NCBI RefSeq assembly: GCF_003330845.1
Contig: NZ_CP026121.1
Location: forward strand, 4,817,501-4,881,500
Direction: 5' to 3'
Length of the DNA: 64,000 nucleotides
Origin: Streptomyces sp. Go-475
Lineage (GTDB): Bacteria; Actinomycetota; Actinomycetes; Streptomycetales; Streptomycetaceae
The translations under genes were made by a program, and so were the position numbers. The notes under the pieces are model-generated. The model had not been told where the DNA came from. It ran no database searches and worked only from the letters and a program-made list of their open reading frames with translations. Below are positions 8,515 to 15,849 of the stretch, piece after piece; within the stretch, counting starts at the first letter, position 1; each line of letters begins with the position of its first letter.

Positions 8515-9753
8515 GTGGCTGTCCCCGCTGTCCCTCCTGGGCTCTCCGTCGTGATCGTCGGCGGGCTGCATGCCGACGCCCGCAAGGCGGCAGTGGCGCA
8601 GTTGCTCGCCGACGTGCCCGGCAGCGTCGCGCTCCACCACGACCTGGCGACGGCCGCGGCCGGCACGGTCGTACGGACCGTCCGGGACGCCACCGGCGTC
8701 CTGGACGCGGGGGAGGCGCCGCTCGTCAACGACTGTGCCTGCTGCGCCCTGCGCGAGGACCTGGTCCCGGAGCTGGAGCGGCTCGCCGACGCCGGGCAGA
8801 CGCCCCTGGCCGTCGTCGAGCTGTGGGACTCCGTCGAGCCCAAGGCCATGGCAGAGGTCGTCACGGCCGGCGGGCTCACCGTCACCGGCGTGATCACCGC
8901 CGTCGACCCGGCCCTGGTCCTGCCCTACCTCGGCAACGGCGACGACCTCGCCGAGGGCGGTCTCGCCGCGGCCGCCACCGACCAGCGCACGGTCGCCGAC
9001 ACCTTCGCCCGCCAGCTGGAGTACGCCCCCGTCCTCGCGATCGCCGAGTCCCCGGAGGCCGACGACGAGGACCGCGAGCTGCTCGCCCAGCTGCACCCGA
9101 CGGCCCGCCAGGTCCCGATCGGCCACGGTGACCTGGCGGGCGCACCCCCGCTCGGCTCCCCCGCGCGGGACACGGCTGACGGCCTGACCGTGCCGCCGCC
9201 GCGGCGGCGCCGGCACTCGCCGCTGGCCGAGGCCGCCCTGGCCGGCTTCGACGTCGAGGCGGCCGCCGCCGCCCAGCACCCGGCCTGCGCGCTGCTGCCC
9301 GCCGAGGCCGACGCGCACGGCGTCTCCACGCTGGTCTGGCAGCAGCGCCGCCCCTTCCACCCGGAGCGGCTCTACGCCGCCCTGGAGGACCTGACCTGCG
9401 CGGCCGCCCGCAGCCGGGGCCGGTTCTGGCTCGCCGACAAGCCCGACACGCTCTTCCACTGGGACGCGGCGGGCGGGGCCCTGTGCGTGGAGAGCGCCGG
9501 GCCGTGGCTGGCCTCCCTGCCGGACGCGGCCTGGGAGATGGTCCCGCCGGTGCGCCGCGCCGCCGCCGCGCTGGACTGGCACCCCGAGCACGGCGACCGG
9601 GGCCAGCACCTCGTCTTCACCTCGCCCGGCCTGGACCGGGACGGCCTGGAGCGGCTGCTGGAGTCCTGCCTGCTCACCGACGCCGAGTACGCCGCCGGGC
9701 GCGACGCCTGGCAGCGGTTGCCGCACGCCTTCGACACCCTCCTGGAGGTCTGA
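8515..9753 (+). CDS. CobW/G3E-family zinc-starvation protein with degenerate GTPase motifs
   Basis: A 412-residue protein with GTG start, 4 bp after rpmE. It has the CxCC metal motif as NDCACCALRED near residue 75, a switch-like VVELWDSVEP and a C-terminal CobW_C domain (FHPERLYAALEDL ... GRFWLAD ... ESCLLTDAEY). The expected P-loop GxxGxGKT reads GGLHADARKA, and the NKxD base-specificity loop is replaced around IAESPEADDEDR. Family knowledge: Zur-controlled G3E proteins act as zinc metallochaperones driven by GTP. Here metal binding is credible but GTP hydrolysis is doubtful. Its place between ribosomal protein genes in the Zur-linked operon supports a role in zinc delivery or sensing. Confidence 0.85.
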   Translation: MAVPAVPPGLSVVIVGGLHADARKAAVAQLLADVPGSVALHHDLATAAAGTVVRTVRDATGVLDAGEAPLVNDCACCALREDLVPELERLADAGQTPLAVVELWDSVEPKAMAEVVTAGGLTVTGVITAVDPALVLPYLGNGDDLAEGGLAAAATDQRTVADTFARQLEYAPVLAIAESPEADDEDRELLAQLHPTARQVPIGHGDLAGAPPLGSPARDTADGLTVPPPRRRRHSPLAEAALAGFDVEAAAAAQHPACALLPAEADAHGVSTLVWQQRRPFHPERLYAALEDLTCAAARSRGRFWLADKPDTLFHWDAAGGALCVESAGPWLASLPDAAWEMVPPVRRAAAALDWHPEHGDRGQHLVFTSPGLDRDGLERLLESCLLTDAEYAAGRDAWQRLPHAFDTLLEV

Positions 9754-9759
9754 CCCGAC

Positions 9760-9993
9760 ATGCCCCGCAAGCCCGAGCGCAAGCCCGCCAAGAACCGGCC
9801 CAACCCCCTGGACCAGGCCGGGATCACGTACATCGACTACAAGGACACCGACCTGCTGCGGAAGTTCATCTCCGACCGCGGCAAGATCCGCAGCCGCCGC
9901 GTCACCCGCGTCTCCGCCCAGCAGCAGCGGCAGCTGGCCCGCGCGATCAAGAACGCCCGCGAGATGGCGCTCCTGCCGTACTCCAGCCGCTGA
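9760..9993 (+). CDS. rpsR: 30S ribosomal protein bS18, zinc-free paralog
   Basis: A 77-residue protein [20 protein letters not shown]... with the S18 core [20 protein letters not shown] and the [20 protein letters not shown] segment. The N-terminal Cys found in zinc-associated S18 forms is absent. It lies 6 bp after the CobW-like gene and closes the rightward operon. A hairpin follows at 10011-10043. Confidence 0.95.
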   Translation: MPRKPERKPAKNRPNPLDQAGITYIDYKDTDLLRKFISDRGKIRSRRVTRVSAQQQRQLARAIKNAREMALLPYSSR

Positions 9994-10010
9994 ACGCCCG
10001 CGGTCCGGGT

Positions 10011-10043
10011 GAGGTTCCCCACGCTTGACGTCTGGGGGACCTC
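10011..10043 (+). terminator. Terminator-like hairpin after rpsR
   Basis: GAGGTTCCCC (10011-10020) pairs with GGGGGACCTC (10034-10043) with one mismatch around a 13-nt loop. It is positioned 17 bp after the rpsR stop. Confidence 0.45.
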
Positions 10044-10493
10044 GTGACCGTGGAACGACCGTCCTCCGCGCCCACCACCGCAGGGCCCGGGGGCCGGTTG
10101 CGTGCCCGGTCGGCCGTCATGGGCAGGACGCCCGGCGGACGGCCGGGCACGCACGCTGTACGAGGCGTCAGGTGCCGTACGCCCACCGGGCGTCCGGCGA
10201 TCGTCCGAGCCGGACACCCGCTCCCAGGGCGACCTCGCCGTCCCGCGCACGGCCCGTTTCGCCCTGCTCCCGGCCGGTGTCCGCCGCTTCCGCATGGCGG
10301 CCGGCCGGCCCTTCCGGAGCCGCACAACGGCCCGCTTCCGCCGCCGAGCGGATGCTCCGCCTCCACCGGACCTCCGCCGAACCCGCCGACTTCACCGCGG
10401 GCTTCCGGGAACGCCGGACCGGGGAGCGCCGTCAAACAGGCCAGAGCTTCGGTAAAGCGGTCGTCAAAGCTGTAACCGCAGGACCACCCCGCG
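10044..10493. other. Gene-poor spacer, no supported gene
   Basis: Every frame here is open only because of high GC. None shows a recognisable product, a ribosome binding site or third-position bias that stands out. The stretch separates the zinc block from the first XRE/DUF397 module. The only structured part is the promoter element just downstream at 10494-10539. Confidence 0.5.
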
Positions 10494-10539
10494 TGCACGT
10501 GCATCTGCCCATGCATCTGCACATGAACAGGGCTATGAT
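10494..10539 (+). promoter_or_regulatory. Shared 27-bp element (copy A) and promoter of the DUF397 gene
   Basis: The element spans 10494-10520: TGCACG followed by two direct TGCATCTGC repeats separated by CCA (12-bp period). A -10 TATGAT lies at 10534-10539, so the second repeat overlaps the -35 position (17-nt spacing). A copy identical at 26 of 27 positions lies in the opposite orientation at 11526-11552, upstream of the leftward ATPase gene. This suggests both genes answer to one regulator, by inference. Confidence 0.6.
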
Positions 10540-10601
10540 CCGGGTCAGTTGACCACTGCACCAATGGCCACACCAGCCAGTGCACCACCGGGGAGCGACC
10601 T

Positions 10602-10844
10602 GTGGACCACGACGTGTACAACGGGATGGCGGCCGCCAGGCTGCGCGGTGTGGCCTGGCAGAAGAGCCGGCACAGCAACTCGCAGGGCTCGTGCGTGGAG
10701 TTCGCCCGGCTGCCGGGCGGCGACGTGGCCGTGCGCAACTCGCGTTTCCCCGACGGGCCCGCGCTGGTCTACACCCGCGCGGAGATCGAGGCGATGCTGC
10801 TGGGCGTGAAGGACGGCGAGTTCGACCACCTCGTGGGCGGCTGA
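10602..10844 (+). CDS. DUF397 protein (BldB-like family)
   Basis: An 80-residue protein with GTG start, preceded by GGGGAG at 10590-10595. It carries the DUF397 signature: WQKSRHSNSQGSCVEFARLP, GGDVAVRNSRFPDGPALVYT, and a C-terminal FLLGV..GEFD-like end (MLLGVKDGEFDHLVGG). Family knowledge: DUF397 proteins include the developmental regulator BldB and usually sit beside XRE/DUF5753 regulators and RsbW-like ATPases, as here. A direct role in DNA binding is not shown. The gene is convergent with the ATPase gene, and a hairpin lies between them. Confidence 0.85.
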   Translation: MDHDVYNGMAAARLRGVAWQKSRHSNSQGSCVEFARLPGGDVAVRNSRFPDGPALVYTRAEIEAMLLGVKDGEFDHLVGG

Positions 10845-10845
10845 C

Positions 10846-10887
10846 GGCCGGACAGGCCGGCGCGAAGGCCGGCCACGGGCGTCCGGC
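10846..10887. terminator. Bidirectional hairpin between convergent genes
   Basis: GCCGGAC (10847-10853) pairs with GTCCGGC (10881-10887), enclosing a second GGCCGG/CCGGCC hairpin. The position between two convergent genes fits a shared terminator. Confidence 0.45.
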
Positions 10888-10936
10888 TCGCCGTGACGCG
10901 CGTAGAACCGCGGCGCCAGGATGCACCGCGGCTTTC

Positions 10937-11461
10937 TCATTCCCCGTGCGGTACCGACCCGGCCCGGGGCAGCCGGAACAGCGCCCAGACCACCTTGCCG
11001 CTGAGCGCGCCCGCGAGCGGGTGCCAGCCCCAGCTGTCGCTGAAGGAGTCGACGAGGAACAGCCCGCGGCCCGACTCGGCCGAGAAGTCGTCGGTCTCCC
11101 GGGCGACGGGGCTGTCGTGGCTGGGGTCGCGCACCGCGCACACCAGGCGCTCGGTCCACCGCATCAGGTGCAGCCGTACCGGAGGCTCCTGCCCGGCGGC
11201 CGACCGGCCGCTCGACGGCAGTCCGTGCCGCAGGGCGTTGGTGACGAGCTCCGAGACCACCAGGCAGACGTCGTCGAACCGGTCGCCCATGTCCCACTGG
11301 TCGAGGGTCCTGCGGGTGAACTGCCGAGCTTCGCGCACCGCTTCGTAGCGCGCGGGCAGCGCGCAGGAGGCGGCGTCGGACACGGCCGCGGGATCCAGCG
11401 GCGGAAGGCCCTGCCGTAACGGCTCGAGCATGGTCGATCCATTCGTCCCCATGCGAGGCAC
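10937..11461 (-). CDS. RsbW-like ATP-binding protein (GHKL anti-sigma-type)
   Basis: A 174-residue protein with the GHKL ATPase boxes: N box VSELVTNALRHG near residues 68-79, a G1-like AVRDPS, and G2 ESGRGLFLVDSFSDSWGW near 130-147. There is no histidine phosphoacceptor or membrane segment, so it resembles the stand-alone serine kinase/anti-sigma family common in streptomycetes. Starts are possible at 11461, 11452 or 11431; the longest is given. Its promoter region carries copy B of the 27-bp element also found upstream of the DUF397 gene. Partner sigma factors or anti-anti-sigma proteins are not encoded nearby. Confidence 0.85.
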   Translation of the reverse strand: MPRMGTNGSTMLEPLRQGLPPLDPAAVSDAASCALPARYEAVREARQFTRRTLDQWDMGDRFDDVCLVVSELVTNALRHGLPSSGRSAAGQEPPVRLHLMRWTERLVCAVRDPSHDSPVARETDDFSAESGRGLFLVDSFSDSWGWHPLAGALSGKVVWALFRLPRAGSVPHGE

Positions 11462-11525
11462 TCCCGGGAATTCGCGGTCGGTGCGATGCGGCGGTGGTGC
11501 GGGACCATGGTTTCGGATGCGTACA

Positions 11526-11552
11526 GCAGATGCAAGGGCAGATGCACGTGCA
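11526..11552 (-). promoter_or_regulatory. Shared 27-bp element (copy B) upstream of the ATPase gene
   Basis: Read on the minus strand it is TGCACG plus two TGCATCTGC repeats separated by CCT, against CCA in copy A at 10494. It ends 64 nt before the start at 11461. It lies in the 298-bp divergent region with the XRE gene at 11760; apart from this element I see no clear second signal in that region. Confidence 0.6.
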
Positions 11553-11759
11553 GCTGACCGGAATGAGGCGTCCCGTACCGCTTGTTGGTCAATTTTTCCG
11601 TCATCTTCACGTGCCCGACCGGCCGTTCACTTGCCCACTTCTTCAGCACGCGTGCGTGCGCCGCCTGTCTCGATTCTGTTTCTGTAACCGGACGAGTACT
11701 GCTCGGAGTGTTTTAGTGGCAGACTTCGGCCCCTGAAGACGTTGGGGAGGCTGGCGAAC

Positions 11760-12620
11760 GTGAGCGCGGGAGAGCCGGGATCGGTGGTGCGGCGCATGCT
11801 GCTCGGATCACAACTCAGGCGACTGCGTGAGGCGCGGGGCATCACGCGCGAGGCGGCGGGCTACTCGATCCGCGCCTCCGAGTCGAAGATCAGCCGGATG
11901 GAGCTGGGCCGGGTGAGCTTCAAGACCAGAGACGTCGAGGATCTGCTGACGCTGTACGGCATCACCGACGAGCAGGAGCGCGCCTCCCTGCTGTCCCTGG
12001 CGAAGGAGGCCAACGTCGCGGGCTGGTGGCACAGTTACTCGGACGTGCTGCCCAGCTGGTTCCCCACCTACGTCGGCCTGGAGGGCGCCGCCTCGCTGAT
12101 CCGGGCCTACGAGGTGCAGTTCGTGCACGGCCTGCTCCAGACCGAGGCGTACGCGCACGCGGTGGTCCGGCGCGGCATGCAGGGCGCCAGCGAGGCCGAC
12201 GTCGAGCGGCGCGTGGCGCTGCGCCTGGAGCGGCAGAAGTACCTCGTCGACGAGAGCGCGCCCGACTTCCACATCATCCTGGACGAGGCCGCCCTGCGCC
12301 GCCCGTACGGCGACCGCGAGGTGATGCGCGGCCAGCTCCAGCACCTCATCGAGATCTCCGAGCGGCCCAACGTGCGGCTCCAGGTGGTGCCGTTCAGTCT
12401 CGGCGGCCACTCCGGCGAGAGCGGCGCGTTCACGATCCTCAGCTTCCCGGAGTCCGACCTGTCGGACGTCGTCTACCTGGAGCAGCTCACCAGCGCGCTG
12501 TACCTGGACAAGCCCGAGGACGTCGCCCAGTACGAGAAGGCCCTGAAGGAACTCCAGAGCGACAGCCCGGGCCCCTCGGAGAGCCGGGACCTTCTGCGGG
12601 GCCTGCTCCAGCTCTCCTGA
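11760..12620 (+). CDS. XRE-family regulator with DUF5753 domain (AbaA-like)
   Basis: A 286-residue protein. The XRE helix-turn-helix is near residues 12-70: GSQLRRLREARGITREAAGY and SESKISRMELGRVSF. DUF5753 follows: AGWWHSYSDVLPSWFPTYVG, LIRAYEVQFVHGLLQTEAYA and the phrase LRRPYGDREVMRGQL. The GTG at 11760 is chosen because GGGGAGG at 11744-11750 lies 9 nt before it; the reading frame stays open from a TTG at 11742. Family knowledge: these regulators pair with DUF397 proteins, here 1.1 kb away, and influence development or antibiotic production. The ligand of DUF5753 is unknown. Confidence 0.88.
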   Translation: MSAGEPGSVVRRMLLGSQLRRLREARGITREAAGYSIRASESKISRMELGRVSFKTRDVEDLLTLYGITDEQERASLLSLAKEANVAGWWHSYSDVLPSWFPTYVGLEGAASLIRAYEVQFVHGLLQTEAYAHAVVRRGMQGASEADVERRVALRLERQKYLVDESAPDFHIILDEAALRRPYGDREVMRGQLQHLIEISERPNVRLQVVPFSLGGHSGESGAFTILSFPESDLSDVVYLEQLTSALYLDKPEDVAQYEKALKELQSDSPGPSESRDLLRGLLQLS

Positions 12621-12716
12621 AGTACTCCCCCAACTCTCCTGAAACGCAAGTACGATGACGTGTGATCAGATCGTGAAGGCGCGATCAGAGGTCTGCCAGG
12701 GATCGAGGGATCACAC

Positions 12717-14180
12717 ATGTCGTCGTCCTGCTTCACCGACCTTGCACAGCAGTACATCGACGGTGAGTGGCGCCCGGGCACCGGCTCCTGGGACATCATC
12801 GACTTCAACCCCTACGACGACGAGAAGCTGGCGTCGATCACCATAGCCACGGCCGACGAGGTCGACCAGGCGTACCGGGCCGCCGCCCGTGCCCAGAAGC
12901 AGTGGGCCGCGACCAACCCGTACGCCCGCCGCGCCGTCTTCGAGAAGGCCCTGCGCCTGATCGAGGAGCGCGAGGCCGAGATCTCCGAGGCCATCATCGC
13001 CGAGCTGGGCGGCACCCGCCTGAAGGCCGCCTTCGAGCTGCACCTCGCCAAGGAGTTCCTGCGCGAGGCGGTGCATCTGGCGCTGGCCCCCGAGGGCCGG
13101 ATCATCCCCTCCCCGGTGGACGGCAAGGAGAACCGCGTCTACCGCGTGCCGGTCGGGGTGGTGGGCGTGATCAGCCCCTTCAACTTCCCCTTCCTGCTGT
13201 CGATCAAGTCCGTCGCCCCGGCGCTCGCCCTCGGCAACGCGGTCGTCCTCAAGCCGCACCAGGACACGCCGATCGTCGGCGGTGCCCTGGTCGCGAAGAT
13301 CTTCGAGGACGCGGGGCTGCCCGGCGGTCTGCTGAACGTCGTCATCACCGACATCGCGGAGATCGGCGACGCCTTCCTCGAGCACCCGGTCCCCAAGGTC
13401 ATCTCCTTCACCGGCTCCGACCAGGTCGGCCGGCACGTGGCGACGGTCTGCGCCCGGCTGTTCAAGCGCTCGGTCCTCGAACTGGGCGGCAACAGCGCGC
13501 TGGTCGTCCTCGACGACGCCGACCTCGACTACGCCGTGGACGCGGCCGTCTTCAGCCGGTACGTCCATCAGGGCCAGGTCTGCATGGCCGCCAACCGCGT
13601 CCTGGTCGACCGGTCGGTCGCGGACGAGTTCACCGAGAAGTTCGTCGCCAAGGTGAAGACCCTCAAGACGGGCGACCCGCGCGACCCGGAGACCGTCATC
13701 GGCCCGGTCATCAACTCCTCCCAGGCGGAGGCCGTCGCGGGCGTGGTCGAGCAGGCCCTCGCCGAGGGTGCCACGGCCCTGGTGCGCGGCGGCCGGACCG
13801 ACAACCTCGTCGAGCCCTCCGTCCTGACCGGCCTGCCCGCCGACTCGGCCCTGCTGCGGCAGGAGGTCTTCGGCCCGGTCGCCTTCCTCGTCCCCTTCGA
13901 CGGCGAGGAGGAGGCCGTACGCCTCGTCAACGACACCCCGTACGGCCTGAGCGGCGCCGTCCACACCGGGAACATCGAGCGCGGTGTCGCCTTCGCCAAG
14001 CAGATCGACACGGGCATGTTCCACGTGAACGACGGCACCGTGCACGACGAGCCGATCGTGCCGTTCGGCGGCGAGAAGCACTCGGGCCTCGGCCGGCTCA
14101 ACGGCGACACGATGCTGGACTCGTTCACCACCACCAAGTGGATCTCGGTGCAGCACGGCCGGAGCGGCTTCCCGTTCTGA
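12717..14180 (+). CDS. NAD(P)-dependent aldehyde dehydrogenase (benzaldehyde/vanillin type)
   Basis: A 487-residue protein of the ALDH superfamily. The motifs are FNPYDDEKLASI near the N-terminus, PFNFPFLLSIKSVAPALALGN (in two parts: PFNFPFLLS and APALALGN) at 154-174, the general base Glu255 in LELGGNS, and the nucleophile Cys289 in GQVCMAANR. The end, KWISVQHGRSGFPF, resembles aromatic-aldehyde dehydrogenases, so benzaldehyde or vanillin is a plausible substrate class by family resemblance only. The ATG is flanked upstream by inverted GTGTGATC (12660-12667) and GATCACAC (12709-12716); a -10 candidate TACGAT is at 12651-12656. The gene is convergent with the small leftward gene at 14207. Confidence 0.88.
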   Translation: MSSSCFTDLAQQYIDGEWRPGTGSWDIIDFNPYDDEKLASITIATADEVDQAYRAAARAQKQWAATNPYARRAVFEKALRLIEEREAEISEAIIAELGGTRLKAAFELHLAKEFLREAVHLALAPEGRIIPSPVDGKENRVYRVPVGVVGVISPFNFPFLLSIKSVAPALALGNAVVLKPHQDTPIVGGALVAKIFEDAGLPGGLLNVVITDIAEIGDAFLEHPVPKVISFTGSDQVGRHVATVCARLFKRSVLELGGNSALVVLDDADLDYAVDAAVFSRYVHQGQVCMAANRVLVDRSVADEFTEKFVAKVKTLKTGDPRDPETVIGPVINSSQAEAVAGVVEQALAEGATALVRGGRTDNLVEPSVLTGLPADSALLRQEVFGPVAFLVPFDGEEEAVRLVNDTPYGLSGAVHTGNIERGVAFAKQIDTGMFHVNDGTVHDEPIVPFGGEKHSGLGRLNGDTMLDSFTTTKWISVQHGRSGFPF

Positions 14181-14206
14181 CGGCGTTCCGACATCGTCCC
14201 GTCCTT

Positions 14207-14641
14207 CTACGACTCGGGGAGGCGGGCACCGCGGCTCTCCGCGATCCTGCGGACGTCCGTGAGTGCCTCGCTCATCCGGGCGAGCAGGAAGCGGAGTTGC
14301 GCGGGCGTCGCCCCCGGGTCGGCGAGCATGTCGGCCGCGTGGTCGAGGAGACCACCGGCCATGCCGAGCTGCACGCTCTCGACGGTGTCGGCGACCCGGG
14401 AGACGGGTCCGGTCCCGTCGGTCACGAGATAGCAGGGCTTGCCGCCCGTGCCGGCCCAGGGCAGCAGCCGGGTCTCGCCCTCGCCGCCGCCCGTCACTTC
14501 CTCCCCCTCGTCTCCCGCACGGGCATGCCCAGCGAGCCGAGGCCGATCCCCGGCGGCACGGCCGTCGGCGCCGAACGCGGGACATGGCGTCCCATGTGGC
14601 GGACGGTCCGCCCGATCGCGCGCAGAACCCTCACCTGTCAT
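14207..14641 (-). CDS. Conserved hypothetical protein beside the second XRE module
   Basis: A 144-residue protein. The first 55 residues are charged and low in complexity. The C-terminal part looks real: RLLPWAGTGGKPCYLVTDGT, VSRVADTVESVQLGMAGGLL, DHAADMLADPGATPAQLRFL and LTDVRRIAESRGARLPES, a helical domain I have seen annotated as hypothetical next to XRE/DUF397 modules. No function is known to me. AGGGAG lies 3 nt before the ATG at 14641; a TTG at 14644 is the alternative. It is divergent from the XRE gene at 14764 and shares its 120-bp promoter region. Confidence 0.6.
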   Translation of the reverse strand: MTGEGSARDRADRPPHGTPCPAFGADGRAAGDRPRLAGHARAGDEGEEVTGGGEGETRLLPWAGTGGKPCYLVTDGTGPVSRVADTVESVQLGMAGGLLDHAADMLADPGATPAQLRFLLARMSEALTDVRRIAESRGARLPES

Positions 14642-14729
14642 CAACTCCCTGTGGTCGGCGGTCTCGCTTTGTGTAGCGAACCGCTCACACTCTGACGCCG
14701 GGCGGGCTAGCCTCGCCAGAGAGACGCAG

Positions 14730-14748
14730 GTGACAGAGCTTTTGTCAC
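14730..14748. promoter_or_regulatory. Palindromic operator upstream of the second XRE gene
   Basis: GTGACA (14730-14735), a 7-nt spacer and TGTCAC (14743-14748) form a perfect hyphenated palindrome 15 bp before the start codon. The same GTGACA-N7-TGTCAC architecture recurs inside the gene at 15135-15157 with longer arms. Autoregulation is inferred. Confidence 0.55.
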
Positions 14749-14763
14749 AAGGGGGTTGATCCG

Positions 14764-15561
14764 ATGGGTTCCATCTACGGCGACTGGCTCAAGGAGCAGC
14801 GCGAGGCGGCGGGCCTGACGCAGCAGCAGTTGGCGGACCGGGCGATCATGACGCGTTCGCACATCGCGCACATCGAGGCGGGGCGCCGGGTGCCGTCGAA
14901 GGAGGACGCACGGCGGCTCGACATGGCGCTGAACACGGGAAACGTGCTGAGCAGCTTCCTGCCGCAGGACGAGGACGTGTCGATCGCCGAGTACTTCGAG
15001 AGGGTGCGCGTACTCGAACAACAGGCGTCGTCCATCCATGAGTTCGCCCTGGCGTACTTCCCGGGCATCCTCCAGACGAAAAGGTACGCACGTGCGGTTC
15101 TGGGTGCGGCGTTCCCCCCGGTGAGTGAAGAGGAGTGTGACAGGCGCGTTGTCACACGCCTGGAGCGCGCAAAGATCCTCGAAGACCCTGTGAGTCCCGT
15201 AGTGTGGGCGCTTTTGGACGAGACGCTGCTGCGCCGTCCCGTGGCTGACGGGGATGTCATGGCCGAGCAGTTCATGCACGTCGTTGGTCTCGCGGAGGCT
15301 GGACGTATTCGGGTGCATGTGCTGCCGTACAAGGTGGGCCATCATCCGCTGGTGCACAGCATGCTCATGCTGATGTCGTTCGAAGACCAGCCGCCGCTGG
15401 CGTACACCGAGGGCGGATATATGGGGAAGTTGCACGACTCCCCGTCGATGGTCCGGCAGTTGCAGCATCGCTACTATCTCGCGCTGAGTGACGCAATGCC
15501 GATGAAGGACTCACTGGCCCTGCTCAGGGCCACTGCGAAGGAGTACGGGCACCATGACTGA
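14764..15561 (+). CDS. XRE-family regulator with DUF5753 domain
   Basis: A 265-residue protein. The N-terminal XRE domain reads YGDWLKEQREAAGLTQQQLA and MTRSHIAHIEAGRRVPS. DUF5753 features are FALAYFPGILQTKRYARAVL, the DETLLRRPV phrase and VHVLPYKVGHHPLVHSMLML. The start ATG follows AAGGGGG at a suitable distance. The last 8 nt overlap the DUF397 gene, so the two form a translationally coupled module equivalent to the one at 10602-12620. A palindrome precedes the gene and a stronger copy lies within its coding sequence. Codon use is slightly less GC-biased than in neighbouring core genes. Confidence 0.9.
   Translation: MGSIYGDWLKEQREAAGLTQQQLADRAIMTRSHIAHIEAGRRVPSKEDARRLDMALNTGNVLSSFLPQDEDVSIAEYFERVRVLEQQASSIHEFALAYFPGILQTKRYARAVLGAAFPPVSEEECDRRVVTRLERAKILEDPVSPVVWALLDETLLRRPVADGDVMAEQFMHVVGLAEAGRIRVHVLPYKVGHHPLVHSMLMLMSFEDQPPLAYTEGGYMGKLHDSPSMVRQLQHRYYLALSDAMPMKDSLALLRATAKEYGHHD
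15135..15157. promoter_or_regulatory. Intragenic palindrome matching the XRE promoter operator
   Basis: GTGTGACA (15135-15142), 7 nt, TGTCACAC (15150-15157): 8-bp perfect arms with the same N7 spacing as the site at 14730-14748, about 407 bp away. It lies within codons of the XRE regulator. It could serve as an auxiliary operator. Confidence 0.5.
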
Positions 15562-15781
15562 GCGCACCATCCCGAACGCGGCCACGCTGCGCGGCTGGCG
15601 CAAGTCGTCGTACAGCGACAACAACGCCGGTAGCTGCCTCGAAGTCCTCGACGACCACCCTTCGGGCATACCGGTCCGCGACTCCAAGAACCCCCACGGT
15701 CCCGCCGTGATCGTTCCGGCGCCCGCGTGGTCGTCGTTCGTCACGGCGCTGAAGGACGGGGCCGTTGCGGACAGAACCTGA
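15554..15781 (+). CDS. DUF397 protein
   Basis: A 75-residue protein with the DUF397 pattern: LRGWRKSSYSDNNAGSCLEV, IPVRDSKNPHGPAVIVPAPA and the C-terminal WSSFVTALKDG. It overlaps the 3' end of the XRE/DUF5753 gene by 8 nt, the standard genomic pairing for these families. It is the second DUF397 gene within 5 kb. Function beyond association with the XRE partner is unknown. Confidence 0.88.
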   Translation: MTERTIPNAATLRGWRKSSYSDNNAGSCLEVLDDHPSGIPVRDSKNPHGPAVIVPAPAWSSFVTALKDGAVADRT

Positions 15782-15849
15782 CCGCAAGCCCTCGTAACGT
15801 CGTCGGTGTCAGGGGGAGAGACCCCCGGGCCCGACGAAAGGCGGCGGTC

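Noticed and set aside
10044..10552. Several overlapping long open frames on both strands
   Set aside because: None has a recognisable domain, ribosome binding site or codon pattern; they are typical high-GC artefacts.
12612..12716. Repeated CTCTCCTGAA and GATC motifs before the aldehyde dehydrogenase gene as a complex operator
   Set aside because: The GTGTGATC/GATCACAC arms are 41 bp apart and the direct repeats are short; noted in the gene entry but not strong enough for a separate call.
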